From: Stenotrophomonas bentonitica
Lineage (GTDB): Bacteria > Pseudomonadota > Gammaproteobacteria > Xanthomonadales > Xanthomonadaceae
Assembly: GCF_002887735.1 (NCBI RefSeq)
Contig: NZ_PKQP01000003.1
Location: forward strand, 124,001 to 188,000
DNA length: 64,000 bases
Direction of reading: 5' to 3'
Below are positions 19,637 to 30,100 of the stretch, piece by piece; positions within the stretch are counted from its first letter, which is position 1, and every line of letters begins with the position of its first letter. A program made the position numbers and the translations under genes. The notes beneath the pieces are model-generated. The model had not been told where the DNA came from. It saw only the letters and a list, made by a program, of their open reading frames with translations, and ran no database searches.

Positions 19637-21427
19637 TTGTCCGATATCACTACTTCCGAACCCGGGAGCGCCGACGCGCCCGCCGAGAAGCGCGTGCGCA
19701 AGCCGCGCGTCGCCAAGGCCGCCGCCAACACCGCTGCCGAGGCAGGTTCCCCCCCCTCACAACCCGCTCTGCCTCTGGCTGCCGCGTCTGACGCGCCGGC
19801 GCCGGCTGCTGCTCCTTCGGCAGCCCCGCAGGCATCGGCGCCGGCAGCTCCTGCCGGTGGCGACGCATCGCCCTCGCAGGGCGGTGGTCAGCAGGACACC
19901 GGCGACGGTGGCCAGCGCAACCAGAATGGCCGGCACCAGAACCAGAACCAGCAGGGCGGGCAGAACCCGTACCAGCAGGGTCAGGGCCAGAACCAAGGCC
20001 AAGGCCAGGGTCAGGGCCAAGGCAACCGCCGCGACCGTTTCCGCAATCGCCGTGACCGCAACCGCGGTGGCGATCGCTACAACGATGACGGCATGCCGCA
20101 GGACAACGGCGAACAGCAGCCGTTCGTGCGCAGCCAGCAGGCCAATGTGCCCGAGGGCTTCCCGGTCTATTCGCTGAGCGACCTCAAGCGCATGCCGGCG
20201 CAGAAGCTGCTGGAAATCGCCGAGCAGCTGCAGATCTCCGAAGGCGTGGCCCGTGCCCGCAAGCAGGACGTGATCTTCGCCCTGCTCAAGGTGCTGACCC
20301 GTCATGGTGACGGCGTCGCCGCCGACGGCGTGCTGGAAATCCTGCCCGACGGCTTCGGCTTCCTGCGTGCGGCCGAAGCCAGCTACCTGGCTGGCCCGGA
20401 CGATACCTACATTTCGCCCAGCCAGATCCGCCGCTTCAACCTGCGCACCGGCGACCACCTGTCCGGCCGCATCCGCTTCCCGAAGGACGGCGAACGCTAC
20501 TTCGCGCTGTCGATCGTGGACACCATCAACGGTGAGCCACTGGAAGCGTCCAAGAACAAGGTGCTGTTCGAGAACCTCACCCCGCTGTTCCCGCGCAAGC
20601 GCTTCACCCTGGAACGCGGCAACGGTTCGTCCGAAGACATCACCGGCCGCATCCTCGATCTGATGGCACCGCAGGGCAAGGGTCAGCGTTCGCTGATCGT
20701 CTCCCAGCCCAAGGCCGGCAAGACGATGATGATGCAGCAGGTGGCCACGGCGATCACCACCAATCATCCGGACGTGCACCTGATCGTGCTGCTGATCGAT
20801 GAGCGCCCGGAAGAAGTGACGGAAATGCAGCGCACCGTGCGCGGCGAAGTCATCAGCTCCACCTTCGACGAACCGGCTGCGCGCCACGTGCAGGTCGCCG
20901 AAATGGTAATCGAGCGGGCCAAGCGCCTGGTCGAGCACAAGAAGGACGTGGTGATCCTGCTCGACTCGATCACCCGCCTGGCGCGTGCCTACAACAACGT
21001 GGTGCCCAGCTCCGGCAAGGTGCTCACCGGTGGTGTGGACGCCAACGCCCTGCACCGTCCGAAGCGCTTCTTCGGCGCCGCGCGCAACGTGGAGGAAGGC
21101 GGCAGCCTGACCATCATCGCCACCGCGCTGGTCGATACCGGCAGCAAGATGGACGAGGTGATCTACGAAGAGTTCAAGGGCACCGGCAACAGCGAAGTGC
21201 ACCTGAGCCGCCGCATCTCTGAAAAGCGCGTGTTCCCGGCGATCGACATCAACCGCTCGGGCACCCGTCGCGAAGACCTGCTGATCGAACCGGAACTGCT
21301 GCAGAAGATCTGGATCCTGCGCAAGCTGCTGCATCCGATGGATGAAATGGCCGCGATGGAATTCCTGCTCGACAAGATGAAGAACACCAAGTCCAACGAC
21401 GAGTTCTTCGGTTCGATGAAGCGCTGA
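19637..21427 (+). CDS. rho: Transcription termination factor Rho with a long disordered N-terminal insert
   Basis: Rho is the hexameric RNA helicase that terminates transcription. I take TTG 19637 as start ([10 protein letters not shown]), with GAGGAA 11 bases upstream. At 596 residues it is about 175 longer than E. coli Rho. Residues 15-80 are Ala/Pro/Lys-rich and residues 83-145 Gln/Asn/Gly-rich with [15 protein letters not shown] tracts, then [15 protein letters not shown]. The normal Rho starts near residue 175 ([19 protein letters not shown]). Core motifs follow: the cold-shock-like RNA site [20 protein letters not shown], Walker A PKAGKT, Walker [16 protein letters not shown] and the Q/R-loop region. 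A strong terminator follows. Confidence 0.96.
   Translation: MSDITTSEPGSADAPAEKRVRKPRVAKAAANTAAEAGSPPSQPALPLAAASDAPAPAAAPSAAPQASAPAAPAGGDASPSQGGGQQDTGDGGQRNQNGRHQNQNQQGGQNPYQQGQGQNQGQGQGQGQGNRRDRFRNRRDRNRGGDRYNDDGMPQDNGEQQPFVRSQQANVPEGFPVYSLSDLKRMPAQKLLEIAEQLQISEGVARARKQDVIFALLKVLTRHGDGVAADGVLEILPDGFGFLRAAEASYLAGPDDTYISPSQIRRFNLRTGDHLSGRIRFPKDGERYFALSIVDTINGEPLEASKNKVLFENLTPLFPRKRFTLERGNGSSEDITGRILDLMAPQGKGQRSLIVSQPKAGKTMMMQQVATAITTNHPDVHLIVLLIDERPEEVTEMQRTVRGEVISSTFDEPAARHVQVAEMVIERAKRLVEHKKDVVILLDSITRLARAYNNVVPSSGKVLTGGVDANALHRPKRFFGAARNVEEGGSLTIIATALVDTGSKMDEVIYEEFKGTGNSEVHLSRRISEKRVFPAIDINRSGTRREDLLIEPELLQKIWILRKLLHPMDEMAAMEFLLDKMKNTKSNDEFFGSMKR
19877..20085 (+). repeat. rho: Gln/Asn/Gly low-complexity tract inside rho
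   Basis: The DNA contains near-tandem CAAGGCCAGGGTCAGGGC units around 19980-20025, encoding alternating Gln-Gly. The encoded segment is almost free of hydrophobic residues and ends in Arg-rich repeats ([10 protein letters not shown]). The composition is that of a prion-like, RNA-contacting disordered region; the repeat units make it prone to length change between strains. Confidence 0.75.
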
Positions 21428-21449
21428 TAGGCGCATCTTCCGGACAGAG

Positions 21450-21476
21450 AAAGGCCCCGCATCGCGGGGCCTTTTT
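21450..21476 (+). terminator. rho: Intrinsic terminator after rho
   Basis: An 11-bp stem (AAAGGCCCCGC / GCGGGGCCTTT) with an ATC loop runs into TTTTT. It starts 22 bases after the rho stop codon. Confidence 0.9.
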
Positions 21477-21493
21477 CGTTGAGGGGTGCCCGG

Positions 21494-21562
21494 GTAGTGC
21501 CGGCCGCTGGCCGGCTCCACACATCCTCCGCCGAACGCCGGCCGGACAGAGCCCGGCGCTAC
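21494..21562. repeat. Pair of inverted GTAG palindromes overlapping the GH3 stop codon
   Basis: One element reads GTAGTGCCGGCCGCTGGCCG on the plus strand from 21494. A second, on the minus strand, starts GTAGCGCCGGGC with its GTAG at 21559-21562. The TAG of the second element is the stop codon of the GH3 gene. The pair fills the gap between the rho terminator and the convergent GH3 gene. Confidence 0.75.
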
Positions 21563-24090
21563 GGGCAGCGCACCCCGCCCGCCGCATTGTCTGCATCCAC
21601 CGATACGCGCACCTGGGTGAACGCCGCCGCGAACGGCTTGTCGGCGCTCACCACGAACGGTGCTTCCACCGCACCCAGGTCCACGCCCTGCTTGGCAAAG
21701 CACGCCAGCGGTACGGTCACGGTCTGCTTCTGCCCCGGCGAAAGGGTGGCCAGGACCGGCGCGATATCCACGCCGCCCTCGCAGCCGGTACCGCACTGCA
21801 TGGTCACCTTCACCGGCGACACCGGGCGCTGCACCAGCTGCACGTCAAACTGCAGCGCGCCGTGATTACGGGCCAGCGCACCCAGGTTGCGCCGCGAGGA
21901 ACTGCGTGCGATCAACTGCGCCGGCGCCAGCCAGGTCACTTCCTTTGCATCCTGCTGGGTATTGATCTGCACGGTGCGTACCTGCACTACCGGCGCGGCG
22001 GCCGGCCAGCGCAACGTGGCGTTGAGGTCGTTGCCCAGCGGCTGGGTGGCACCAGCGGCCGCCACATGCAGCGCGAACGGCGGCGTGTCGGCCCGGTTGA
22101 AGATCGGCACCGTGGTGACCTCGCCGCAGTTGTCCGGGTTGGCTTCGGGCAGGCGGTCGACCTTGCCCGGGGTGCGGTAACTCAGGCCGTGGCCAAGCGC
22201 GAACAGCGGCGGCTGCTTCGGATCCGGGCGGTCGATCGGCGCCGGGCACGGCACGCCCGGCCACGGGAAGCTCAGCCGCCCGCGGAAATCATGCGCGGGC
22301 TTGCCGTCCTTGCCAGCCACCAGCACGTCGGTGATGCCCTTGCCTTCGGTACCCGGCAACCACGCCGCCACGAAGGCCTGGGAGTGGTTGAGCAGATCGT
22401 TGGTGTACATCGGGCGCCCGGAGAAGTACACGGTCACCACCGGTTTGCCACTGGCCTGGGCCGCGCGCAGCACGGCCAGATCCTGCGGATAGGCACGGCT
22501 GTGGCTGACCGGATCGGACGCGAGGATGTCGCCGTTGGTTTCGGCATATGGCGTCTCGCCGATCACGGCCACCACGACGTCGAACTGCGCGGGATCCAGC
22601 GCCGTCGCATCGGCGCTGTAGGCAACCTTCTGTGCGCCAAGTTCGGCACGCAGCGCACCCAGCACCGAATCGGCAGTGGGGAAATCGGCATTGCGGTTCT
22701 CGGTGCCCTGCCAGGTCAGCGACCAGCCACCGGACTGATCGGACAGGTTGTCGGCACTCTTGCCGACCACCATCACCCGCGCATCGCGGCGCAGTGGCAA
22801 CACCTTGGCCTCGTTCTTGAGCAGCACCAGCGACTCACGCACGGCCTGGCGCGCCAGCTCACGGTGCTGCACGGCGGCGACGTCACCGGCATGGCGGCTG
22901 TCGGACGGCTTGTGATCGAACAGGCCCGCGCGCAGCTTCACGCGCAGGATGCGGGTGACCGCATCATCGATGCGCGCCATCGGGATCTCCCCGCTCTCCA
23001 CCTGGGCGATGGTGTTGGCGATGAAGGCCTTCCAGTCGTCGGGCACCATCACCATGTCGATGCCGGCGTTGATCGCCTGCGCACAGCTGTCGTTGCGGCA
23101 GCCCGGCACCTGGGCGATGCCGTTCCAGTCGGAGACGACGAAACCGTCGAAGCCCATCTTCTCCTTCAGCGCGCCGGTCAGCAGCGCTTTGTTGCCGTGC
23201 ATCTTGCCGTAGTCGACGCCACCGCTGCGGTCGTTCCAGCTGTTGAACGAGGCCATCACCGTCTGCACGCCTTCGCCAAGCGCACCGTAGTAGCCCTGCC
23301 CGTGCACGTTGATCATGGTGGCCTTGTCGACCAGCGCTTCGCCCTGGTCGCGGCCGCTGTCGGTCGCGCCATCGCCGATGTAGTGCTTGGCGGTGGCAAC
23401 GACATTGCCGTCGTCGCCGAAGCGCCCCTGCGCACCCTTGACGTAGGCCTGGGCGAATTCCCGTACCACGTGCGGGTCGGAGGAATAGCTTTCGTAGGTG
23501 CGCCCCCAACGTGGATCGTGCGCTACTGCCAGCGTCGGCGCGAACACCCAGTCGATGCCGGTGGCACGCACCGCGTGTGCGGTGGCCCGGCCGATCCGCT
23601 CGATCAGCGCGGCGTCGCCGGCCGCGCCCAGCCCGATGTTGTGCGGGAACAGCGTGGCACGGTAGACGTTGTTGTGGCCGTGCACTGCATCGGTACCCCA
23701 GATCACCGGGATCGGTGTGCGCGCATCGGTGGCCAGCGAGGCCGCCCGATACGCATCGGCCAACTGCAGCCACTGCGCGACCGTGGCGTGCTTGTCCATG
23801 CCCGGCCAGGAGCCGCCGCCATTGAGGACCGAGCCGATGTAGTACTGGCGGACCTGGTCGGGCGTGATCATCTTGATCTCGGGCTGGGTCATCTGGCCCA
23901 CCTTCTGCGCCAGCGTCATCTGCGCCACGATCTCCTGCACCCGCGCCTCCAGCGCAGCATCCGGCCCGATCGCGCTGGTCACATGGGGCCAGTCCTTGAG
24001 GCGTTCACCGGTGGCCGGTGCGGCACCGGCCGTCGAGGCCAGCGCAGCCAGCAGGCAGGTAGCGAGAATCGTCTTGTTGGAGCTGGTCAC
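21559..24090 (-). CDS. Secreted glycoside hydrolase family 3 exo-beta-glucosidase
   Basis: An 843-residue GH3 enzyme. Residues 1-23 form a signal peptide (ILATCLLAALASTAGA|AP). The (beta/alpha)8 domain has TLAQKVGQMTQPE, WGTDAVHGHNNV, FAPTLAVAHDPRWGRTYESY and VATAKHYIGDGATDSGRDQG; the nucleophile is expected to be the Asp of GFVVSDWNG near residue 325. The second domain carries ESLVLLKNEAKVLPL and DVVVAVIGETPYAETNGD. A C-terminal beta domain resembles that of ExoP-type exo-1,4/1,3-beta-glucosidases. Likely periplasmic or outer-membrane hydrolysis of beta-glucosides. The promoter carries two LacI-type operators. Confidence 0.93.
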   Translation of the reverse strand: MTSSNKTILATCLLAALASTAGAAPATGERLKDWPHVTSAIGPDAALEARVQEIVAQMTLAQKVGQMTQPEIKMITPDQVRQYYIGSVLNGGGSWPGMDKHATVAQWLQLADAYRAASLATDARTPIPVIWGTDAVHGHNNVYRATLFPHNIGLGAAGDAALIERIGRATAHAVRATGIDWVFAPTLAVAHDPRWGRTYESYSSDPHVVREFAQAYVKGAQGRFGDDGNVVATAKHYIGDGATDSGRDQGEALVDKATMINVHGQGYYGALGEGVQTVMASFNSWNDRSGGVDYGKMHGNKALLTGALKEKMGFDGFVVSDWNGIAQVPGCRNDSCAQAINAGIDMVMVPDDWKAFIANTIAQVESGEIPMARIDDAVTRILRVKLRAGLFDHKPSDSRHAGDVAAVQHRELARQAVRESLVLLKNEAKVLPLRRDARVMVVGKSADNLSDQSGGWSLTWQGTENRNADFPTADSVLGALRAELGAQKVAYSADATALDPAQFDVVVAVIGETPYAETNGDILASDPVSHSRAYPQDLAVLRAAQASGKPVVTVYFSGRPMYTNDLLNHSQAFVAAWLPGTEGKGITDVLVAGKDGKPAHDFRGRLSFPWPGVPCPAPIDRPDPKQPPLFALGHGLSYRTPGKVDRLPEANPDNCGEVTTVPIFNRADTPPFALHVAAAGATQPLGNDLNATLRWPAAAPVVQVRTVQINTQQDAKEVTWLAPAQLIARSSSRRNLGALARNHGALQFDVQLVQRPVSPVKVTMQCGTGCEGGVDIAPVLATLSPGQKQTVTVPLACFAKQGVDLGAVEAPFVVSADKPFAAAFTQVRVSVDADNAAGGVRCP

Positions 24091-24167
24091 TGGACATCTT
24101 CCTCTGATGAAATACGCGCGAACGGAACGGGCGGGACCGCAGCCGGGCAGCGGTCAGCGCCCCTCTC

Positions 24168-24181
24168 TGACAGCGCTGTCA
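24168..24181. promoter_or_regulatory. LacI-type operator O1 at the GH3 promoter
   Basis: TGACAGCGCTGTCA is a perfect 14-bp palindrome with the central CG typical of LacI/GalR operators. It overlaps the -10 of the GH3 promoter and lies between the divergent GH3 and lacI-family genes. Matching sites occur at 24192, 26798 and 27045. Confidence 0.8.
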
Positions 24182-24206
24182 TATAAGCCCATGGCAACGC
24201 TGTCAA
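24178..24206 (-). promoter_or_regulatory. Promoter of the GH3 gene
   Basis: On the minus strand a consensus -35 TTGACA (plus-strand 24201-24206) is followed after exactly 17 bases by TATGAC (24178-24183). Operator O2 covers the -35 and O1 covers the -10, so a bound repressor would exclude RNA polymerase. The start codon lies 88 bases downstream of the -10. Confidence 0.75.
24192..24205. promoter_or_regulatory. LacI-type operator O2 at the GH3 promoter
   Basis: TGGCAACGCTGTCA matches O1 with two changes in the left half. Its centre lies 24 bases from the centre of O1, close to two helical turns. It overlaps the -35 hexamer. Confidence 0.7.
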
Positions 24207-24432
24207 CCGCCCGCGGCCCCGCTTGCGAACGGCGTCCCGCTGCAGCGGGGATCACCACCGGAGATGATGTCCAGGCCGTGCTTGAACTGCTGCATCGCGG
24301 CATGGAAAACCCGAACCCGCCACGCACGTCGCCGGCATGGCAACATCCGCCTGCATCGGCAACATCGATGTGACACACGCGCACTACCATCGGCACCTGG
24401 CCGCCCGCCCCTCCGAGAGGAACCCCCGCACC

Positions 24433-25440
24433 ATGCGTAGTCGTATCGAGGATGTCGCCGCCGTTGCGGGTGTATCGATCAAGACGGTCTCCCGCGTGCT
24501 CAACAACGAGCCCAACGTGCGCGCGGAAACCCGCGAGCGGGTGCTGGCCGCCGTGACGCGGCTGGGCTACAAGCCCAACCTCTCCGCGCGCAGCCTGGCC
24601 GGGCAGCGCTCGTATGCACTGGCGCTGGTCTACAACAATCCCTCGCGCAACTACCTCATGGAAATCCAGAACGGGATGCTGGAGGCGTGCCATGCCCACC
24701 ACTACAACCTGATCCTGGGCCCGGTCGGCACGGCGCGCCGCACCCTGCCCGACCTGGCTGCGCTGTTCGAGAATTCGCGCCCGGACGGGGTGGTGCTGAT
24801 CCCGCCGCTGACCGATGACGCGGTGGTGCTGGCCTACCTGGAAGAGCATGAGATTCCGTATGCGTCCATCGCACCGCGGCATCCGGACGGCTGCATCGGC
24901 GTGCGCATGGATGAGACCACCGCAGTGGTTGAACTGATCGGTCATCTGGTCGCGCAGGGGCATCGCCGCATCGGCCATATCAAGGGCCCGCGCGCGCACG
25001 GGGCCTGCCAGTGGCGCCTGGCCGGCTACCGCCAGGCGTTGCGCCAGTACGGCATCGCCTACGATCCGGCGCTGGTGGTCAACGGGCAGTTCTCGTTCGA
25101 ATCCGGCATCGAGGCGGCCAATGCACTGCTGGACCTGCCGGAGCCGCCGAGCGCGATCTTCGCCGCCAACGATGACATGGCCGCCGCGGTGTTCCGCGTC
25201 GCCGGGCAGCGCGGCCTGCGCATTCCCCGCGACCTGTCGGTCTGCGGCTTCGATGACACGCCGATCGCCGGGCACATCTACCCGGCGCTGACCACCGTGC
25301 GCCAGCCGACCGCCTCCATGGGCAGGCTGGCCACCGAGCAGTTGATCGACCGCATCCGCTCCCCGGAGGCCGGGGTCATGGTCACCGTCGACCATGCGGT
25401 GCTGGTGCGTGAATCCACGCACCCCCCGCGTCGCCGCTGA
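24433..25440 (+). CDS. LacI-family transcriptional repressor
   Basis: The 335-residue protein starts MRSRIEDVAAVAGVSIKTVS (ATG 24433 with GAGAGGAA upstream). The N-terminal LacI helix-turn-helix and hinge (RVLNNEPNVRAETRERVL, YKPNLSARSLAG) are followed by a periplasmic-binding-protein-like sensor domain (SYALALVYNNPSRNY, IFAANDDMAAAVFRVAGQRG, VCGFDDTPIAG). It is divergent from GH3 and convergent with the sugar permease (nine bases apart). Dyads matching a LacI-family operator occur at the GH3, permease and TonB-receptor promoters, so it is very probably the local repressor and may also control itself. Confidence 0.93.
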   Translation: MRSRIEDVAAVAGVSIKTVSRVLNNEPNVRAETRERVLAAVTRLGYKPNLSARSLAGQRSYALALVYNNPSRNYLMEIQNGMLEACHAHHYNLILGPVGTARRTLPDLAALFENSRPDGVVLIPPLTDDAVVLAYLEEHEIPYASIAPRHPDGCIGVRMDETTAVVELIGHLVAQGHRRIGHIKGPRAHGACQWRLAGYRQALRQYGIAYDPALVVNGQFSFESGIEAANALLDLPEPPSAIFAANDDMAAAVFRVAGQRGLRIPRDLSVCGFDDTPIAGHIYPALTTVRQPTASMGRLATEQLIDRIRSPEAGVMVTVDHAVLVRESTHPPRRR

Positions 25441-25449
25441 GCGCCTGCC

Positions 25450-26727
25450 TCAGTGGCTGTGGCGTGAACCGCGCCAGGCGTAGAAGGCAATGAACAGGTA
25501 GCACAGCATCGGCAGCAGGAAGGACACCTGCAGCCCGTGATGGTCGGCCAGCCATCCCATCGCCAGCGGGATCACCGCGCCGCCCACGATCGCCATCACC
25601 AGCAGGCTGGAGGCCTGCCCGGTCAACGTGCCCAGGCGGGCGATGGCCAGCGCGAAGATGGTCGGGAACATGATCGAGTTGAACAGGCCGATGCTGACCA
25701 CGCTCCACTTGGCCAGGTTGCCGCTGCCGAGCATCGTCAGCGTCAGCAGGGCGATCACGATCAACGCGAAGACCCCCAGCATGCGGCGCGGGTCCAGCCG
25801 GGTCAGCAATGCCGCACCCAGCAGACGGCCGACCAGCGCCCCCCCCCAATACAGCGACACGTAGCGCGTGGCTTCCTGCTCGGTCAGCCCCTCACCGATA
25901 CCGGGCATCGAAAGGAAATTGACCAGCACGCTGCCGATCGAGACCTCCGCGCCCACGTAGAAGAAGATGGCCAGCACGCCATAGCGCAGGTGGCGATGGC
26001 GCAGCGCATCGCGCAGGCGGCCACTGCCGGTGGCGGCCGCGCCTTCCACGCCGGGAATGGCCGGCAGGCGGAACATCCAGATCGCCACCGCCAGCACGAA
26101 CAGCGCGACGGCCAGGCCGAAGTACGGCAGCTGCACCGATTGCGCTTCGGCGGCGCGGTAAGCCAGTGCCTCGGCCTGCGGCAGCAGGGCCAGTTCATCG
26201 GCGGTGCGCGGCGCGGCCGAGAGAATCAGCAGGCCGCCGAACAACGGCGCGATCGTGGTGCCCAGCGCGTTCATCGACTGCGCCAGGGTCAGCCGGCTGG
26301 AACTGGTCTGCTCCGGACCGAGCAGCGCAACATAGGGGTTGGCAGCGACCTGCAGCACGGTGATGCCGGTGGCCAGCACGAACAGCGCGCCGAGGAACAG
26401 GCCATACACATGCGCCTGTGCCGCCGGCCAGAACAACAGCGCGCCCACACCGGCGATGGCCAGGCCGGCAACGATGCCGCGCTTGTAGCCCACCGCCGCG
26501 ACCAGGCGCCCGGTGGGCAGCGACATCAGGAAGTACGCGCCGAAGAAGGTGAACTGGACCAGCATCGCCTGCACCCAGGTGAGCGCGAACGCCGCCTTCA
26601 GGTGCGGAATCAGGATGTCGTTGAGGCAGGTGAGGAAACCCCACATGAAAAAGATGGCGGTGACCACGGCCAGTGCAACGCCATTGCTTTGCACATGTTG
26701 TCCGCGGACGGCAGCAGGAGTGTCCAT
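25450..26727 (-). CDS. FucP/GluP-type MFS sugar permease
   Basis: From ATG 26727 (preceded by GGAAGGA) the 425-residue protein begins MDTPAAVRGQHVQ and has about twelve transmembrane helices. FFMWGFLTCLNDILIPHLK is the hallmark of the FucP/glucose-galactose permease group, with FGAYFLMSLPTGRLV and LGPEQTSSSRLTLAQSMNALGT. Such permeases import fucose, glucose or galactose with protons. An open frame upstream to 26775 is unlikely to be coding. In this locus it would import the monosaccharide released by the GH3 enzyme. A LacI-type half-conserved operator lies 71 bases upstream. Confidence 0.92.
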   Translation of the reverse strand: MDTPAAVRGQHVQSNGVALAVVTAIFFMWGFLTCLNDILIPHLKAAFALTWVQAMLVQFTFFGAYFLMSLPTGRLVAAVGYKRGIVAGLAIAGVGALLFWPAAQAHVYGLFLGALFVLATGITVLQVAANPYVALLGPEQTSSSRLTLAQSMNALGTTIAPLFGGLLILSAAPRTADELALLPQAEALAYRAAEAQSVQLPYFGLAVALFVLAVAIWMFRLPAIPGVEGAAATGSGRLRDALRHRHLRYGVLAIFFYVGAEVSIGSVLVNFLSMPGIGEGLTEQEATRYVSLYWGGALVGRLLGAALLTRLDPRRMLGVFALIVIALLTLTMLGSGNLAKWSVVSIGLFNSIMFPTIFALAIARLGTLTGQASSLLVMAIVGGAVIPLAMGWLADHHGLQVSFLLPMLCYLFIAFYAWRGSRHSH

Positions 26728-26797
26728 TGCATGTCCTTCCAGATTGGGAGAGCCGGCCAGTCGGCGGCCAGACATGGAACCTGCTTGGACCGCGATT

Positions 26798-26811
26798 GTC
26801 CAGCGCTGTCA
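26798..26811. promoter_or_regulatory. Imperfect LacI-type operator upstream of the sugar permease
   Basis: GTCCAGCGCTGTCA keeps the GCGCTGTCA half of the O1 palindrome and deviates at the first three bases. It is 71-84 bases before the permease ATG, a position comparable to O1 relative to the GH3 start. Confidence 0.55.
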
Positions 26812-27042
26812 GCCATCCGCTGTCCGTGGCCCGCGATGCTGCGATGCGTGCACGCGATTCACTTCGCGCAGTTTCGTTCTGCACTGCACAACGCGTGTGC
26901 ATCCTCCTTCCGGCGGCCGACGTCCCGGTGGAATCGGGCCACAACGCCTGCGTTGCAGTGCTTCCGCCGCGCAGGTGCCGGATGTGCAGGCAACGTGGAA
27001 CGCGTGACGATGGCCAGGCAAAGCGCAGCGGGGACGTCGTTT

Positions 27043-27060
27043 GTTGACAACGCTGTCAAC
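27043..27060. promoter_or_regulatory. LacI-type operator upstream of the TonB receptor
   Basis: GTTGACAACGCTGTCAAC is an 18-bp dyad with only the central pair mismatched, and contains TGACAACGCTGTCA. It includes TTGACA, which could serve as a -35. It lies 89 bases before the receptor ATG. Confidence 0.75.
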
Positions 27061-27148
27061 CATGGCTCCAATCCGGGCCGTGCGCACTGGAACCCGCGCC
27101 GACACAACGCAGAACCGCCACGATCGAATTCCCTGGGGAGGGATCATC

Positions 27149-30100
27149 ATGAAGACGTACAAGGCCGTACCCCGCAAGGCGATGCTCACCTCCGCACTTC
27201 TCGCTGTCCTGGCCGGCCCGGCCTGGGCGCAGGATCCCGCGGCCCGGGAAACCTCCACGACAGCCCCGAATGGCGTCGACCCCACCACGCTGGATGCGGT
27301 GCAGGTCACCGGCATCCGTGGCAGCCTCACCTCGTCGATGAACCTCAAGCGCGACAGCCAGGGCGTGGTCGACGGCATCGTTGCCGAGGACATCGGCAAG
27401 TTCCCGGATACCAACCTGGCCGAATCGCTGCAGCGCATCAGCGGCGTGTCGATCGACCGTACCTCCAGCGGCGAGGGCTCCAAGGTGACCGTCCGCGGCA
27501 TCGGCCCGGACTACAACCTGGTGCTCCTGAACGGCCGGCAGATGCCGGCGTCCAACCTCGGCAACGGCGGTGCCGGCCTGAACGGCTCGCGATCGTTCGA
27601 CTTTGCGAACATCGCCTCCGAATCGATTTCGGCCGTGGAGGTCTACAAGACCACCCGCGCCGACAATCCGACCGGCGGCATCGGTGCCACCATCAACATC
27701 AAGACGCTGCGTCCACTGGAGGCGGCGCCGGTCGTCAGCCTGGGCCTGAAGGCGGTGCACGACACCTCCAATGACAACGTGCCGCGCACGCTGCAAGGGT
27801 CCAACATCACCGGTGAGCTGTCGGGCATCTTCAGCCAGACCTACGCCGACGGACGCTTCGGCGTTGCACTCAGTGCCAGCCACCAGGAACGCGATTCCGG
27901 CTTCAACCAGGCGACCGTTGCCGAAGGCTGGGCGACGCTTCGTGGCAGCGACACCACCGACTGGCGGGCATTGCCACAACCCGGCACGGGCTATGCCGAC
28001 CGGATCACCAACCGCCCGGGCCCCGATGATATCTATGGCCGCCCGCAGAACTCGGCCTACAACGTCAATGCGGTACAGCGCCAGCGCACCAACGGGCAGG
28101 CCACGTTCCAGTGGAAGCCGCTGGACAACGTGACCACCACGCTGGACTACACCTATGTCGAGAACAAGGTCCAGCAGCAGCGCAGCGAACTGTCGGTGTG
28201 GTTCAACTACGGCCCCGGCGACAGCACCTGGACCAACGGCCCGGTTGCCGCGCCGATCGTCTACAGCGAAGACGTGGTCAACGGCGACGTGGCCATGGGC
28301 GGCATGAAGCTGGCGACCAAGAACAACATGGAAGCGGTAGGCTTCAACGTCGAGTGGGAGGTCAACGACGCGCTGGACATGACCTTCGACTACAACCGCG
28401 CCAGTGCCGAATCGCAGCCCGATGGCCCCTACGGCTCGGCGGGCGTGCTTGGCGTCGCCGCTTACGTGCGTGGCAAGACCACGGTCGATTACAGCGGCGA
28501 CCTCCCCATCATCAACATCGCACTGCCTCCTGGCGGCATCCAGGCATCGGATGCCCTGGTGACCGGCTCGGTCTTCCAGAACAGCTACAACAAGTCTGAA
28601 GTGGAGCAGCTGCAGGCCAAGGGCGTGTTCCGCTTTGCCGACTACTCCGCGCTGGATTTCGGCGTGGGCCACACCAAGGTGGACAACCGCTCGGCGGCGG
28701 CCATCATGCAGCGAGACAGCTGGGGCGGCGTCGGTACGCCTGCGGACTACGATGACAGCATCTGGTACGCCGATGACATGGCCAAGTACTTCAAGGCGTT
28801 CTCCGGCCACAACGATCCGCGCCTGACGGGCCAGTTCCTGGTGTTCGATTTCGACCGCCTGCGCGATCGTGCCGCCCAGGTGGCCAATGGCGTGGAACCG
28901 GCCTGCCCCACCTGCTATGTCGCCCCGACGGAATACTCCGAGGACATCCGCACCACGGAAACGTCCAAGAGCGCCTACCTGCAATACCGCACTACCTTTG
29001 ACTGGAACATGCCGCTGCATATTGCCGCGGGTGTGCGCTACGAAGAAACCGAGGTGGAATCGCAGGCGCTGGTGCGCGTCCCGACCTCCATCAGCTGGAA
29101 TTCGCTCAACGAGTTCAACATCACCTACGCCGACGAAGGCGCCTTCGTGGGTGGCAAGGGCAAGTACGACTACATCCTGCCCAATCTCGACCTGAAGCTG
29201 GACCTGAGCGAATCGTTGGCGCTGCGCGGCAGCTACAGCCGCAGTCTCGGCCGTCCAGGCTGGACGCAGATCGAAAGCGGGCAGCGTCTGGACAACATCG
29301 TTCGCACCCAGGGCGGCACCGGCTCGCGTGGCAACCCGGCACTGGAGCCGTTGCTCTCGGACAACTTCGATCTCTCGCTGGAGTGGTACTACGGAGAGGC
29401 CAGCTACGCCTCGGTCGGCTTCTTCCGCAAGAACATCAAGAACTTCATCAGCAATACGATCGCGCGTGAGGATGCAGGCAGCCTGCACACCCCCGTGGGC
29501 GGCGCCTACTGGAACGAGGCACTGGCATCGGGCTGCGTGGCCACCGATACGGTGTGCATCCGCAACTACATCTTCACCAACCATGCCGGCGACCCGGGCG
29601 TGACCTCCACCGGCGTCAATTCCGCAGGTCAGCAGACCGGCAGCATCGTCGGCCAGCCGGGGGATCCGATTGCCGGGTTTGACGTCACCCTGCCGGCCAA
29701 CCAGCGTTCGGACCACCTCCAGGGTTGGGAAGTGGCCGTGCAGCATCTGTTCGGCCAGTCCGGCTTTGGCGTGGCGGCAAACTACACCAAGGTGAAGTCC
29801 GGCCTGACCTTCGACAACCTCAGCCTGGGCGACCAGTATCCGATGATCGGCCTCAGCGATTCTGCCAACGCGGTGCTGTTCTACGACAAGAACGCCTGGC
29901 AGGTGCGTGCGGCCTACAACTGGCGCGACAAGTTCCTCAACGGCATCGGCGGCCAGGGCCCCAACCCGAACTACACCGAAGCCTACGGCCAGCTTGATCT
30001 CAACATCAGCTACGCGGTCAGCGAGCAGCTGACCCTGAGCCTGGAAGCGATCAACCTGACCGACGAGACCATGCGCACCTACTCGCGCCACACCAACATG

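Larger units (their letters stand above)
26728..27148. other. 421-base divergent region between sugar permease and TonB receptor
   Basis: No supported gene lies here. It holds two operator-like dyads (26798-26811 near the permease, 27043-27060 near the receptor) and should contain the two divergent promoters. Small open frames that cross it on both strands do not resemble proteins. Confidence 0.6.

Noticed and set aside
21862..24186. A 774-codon plus-strand frame over the GH3 gene
   Set aside because: Antisense shadow of the GH3 enzyme; it also ends in the operator region.
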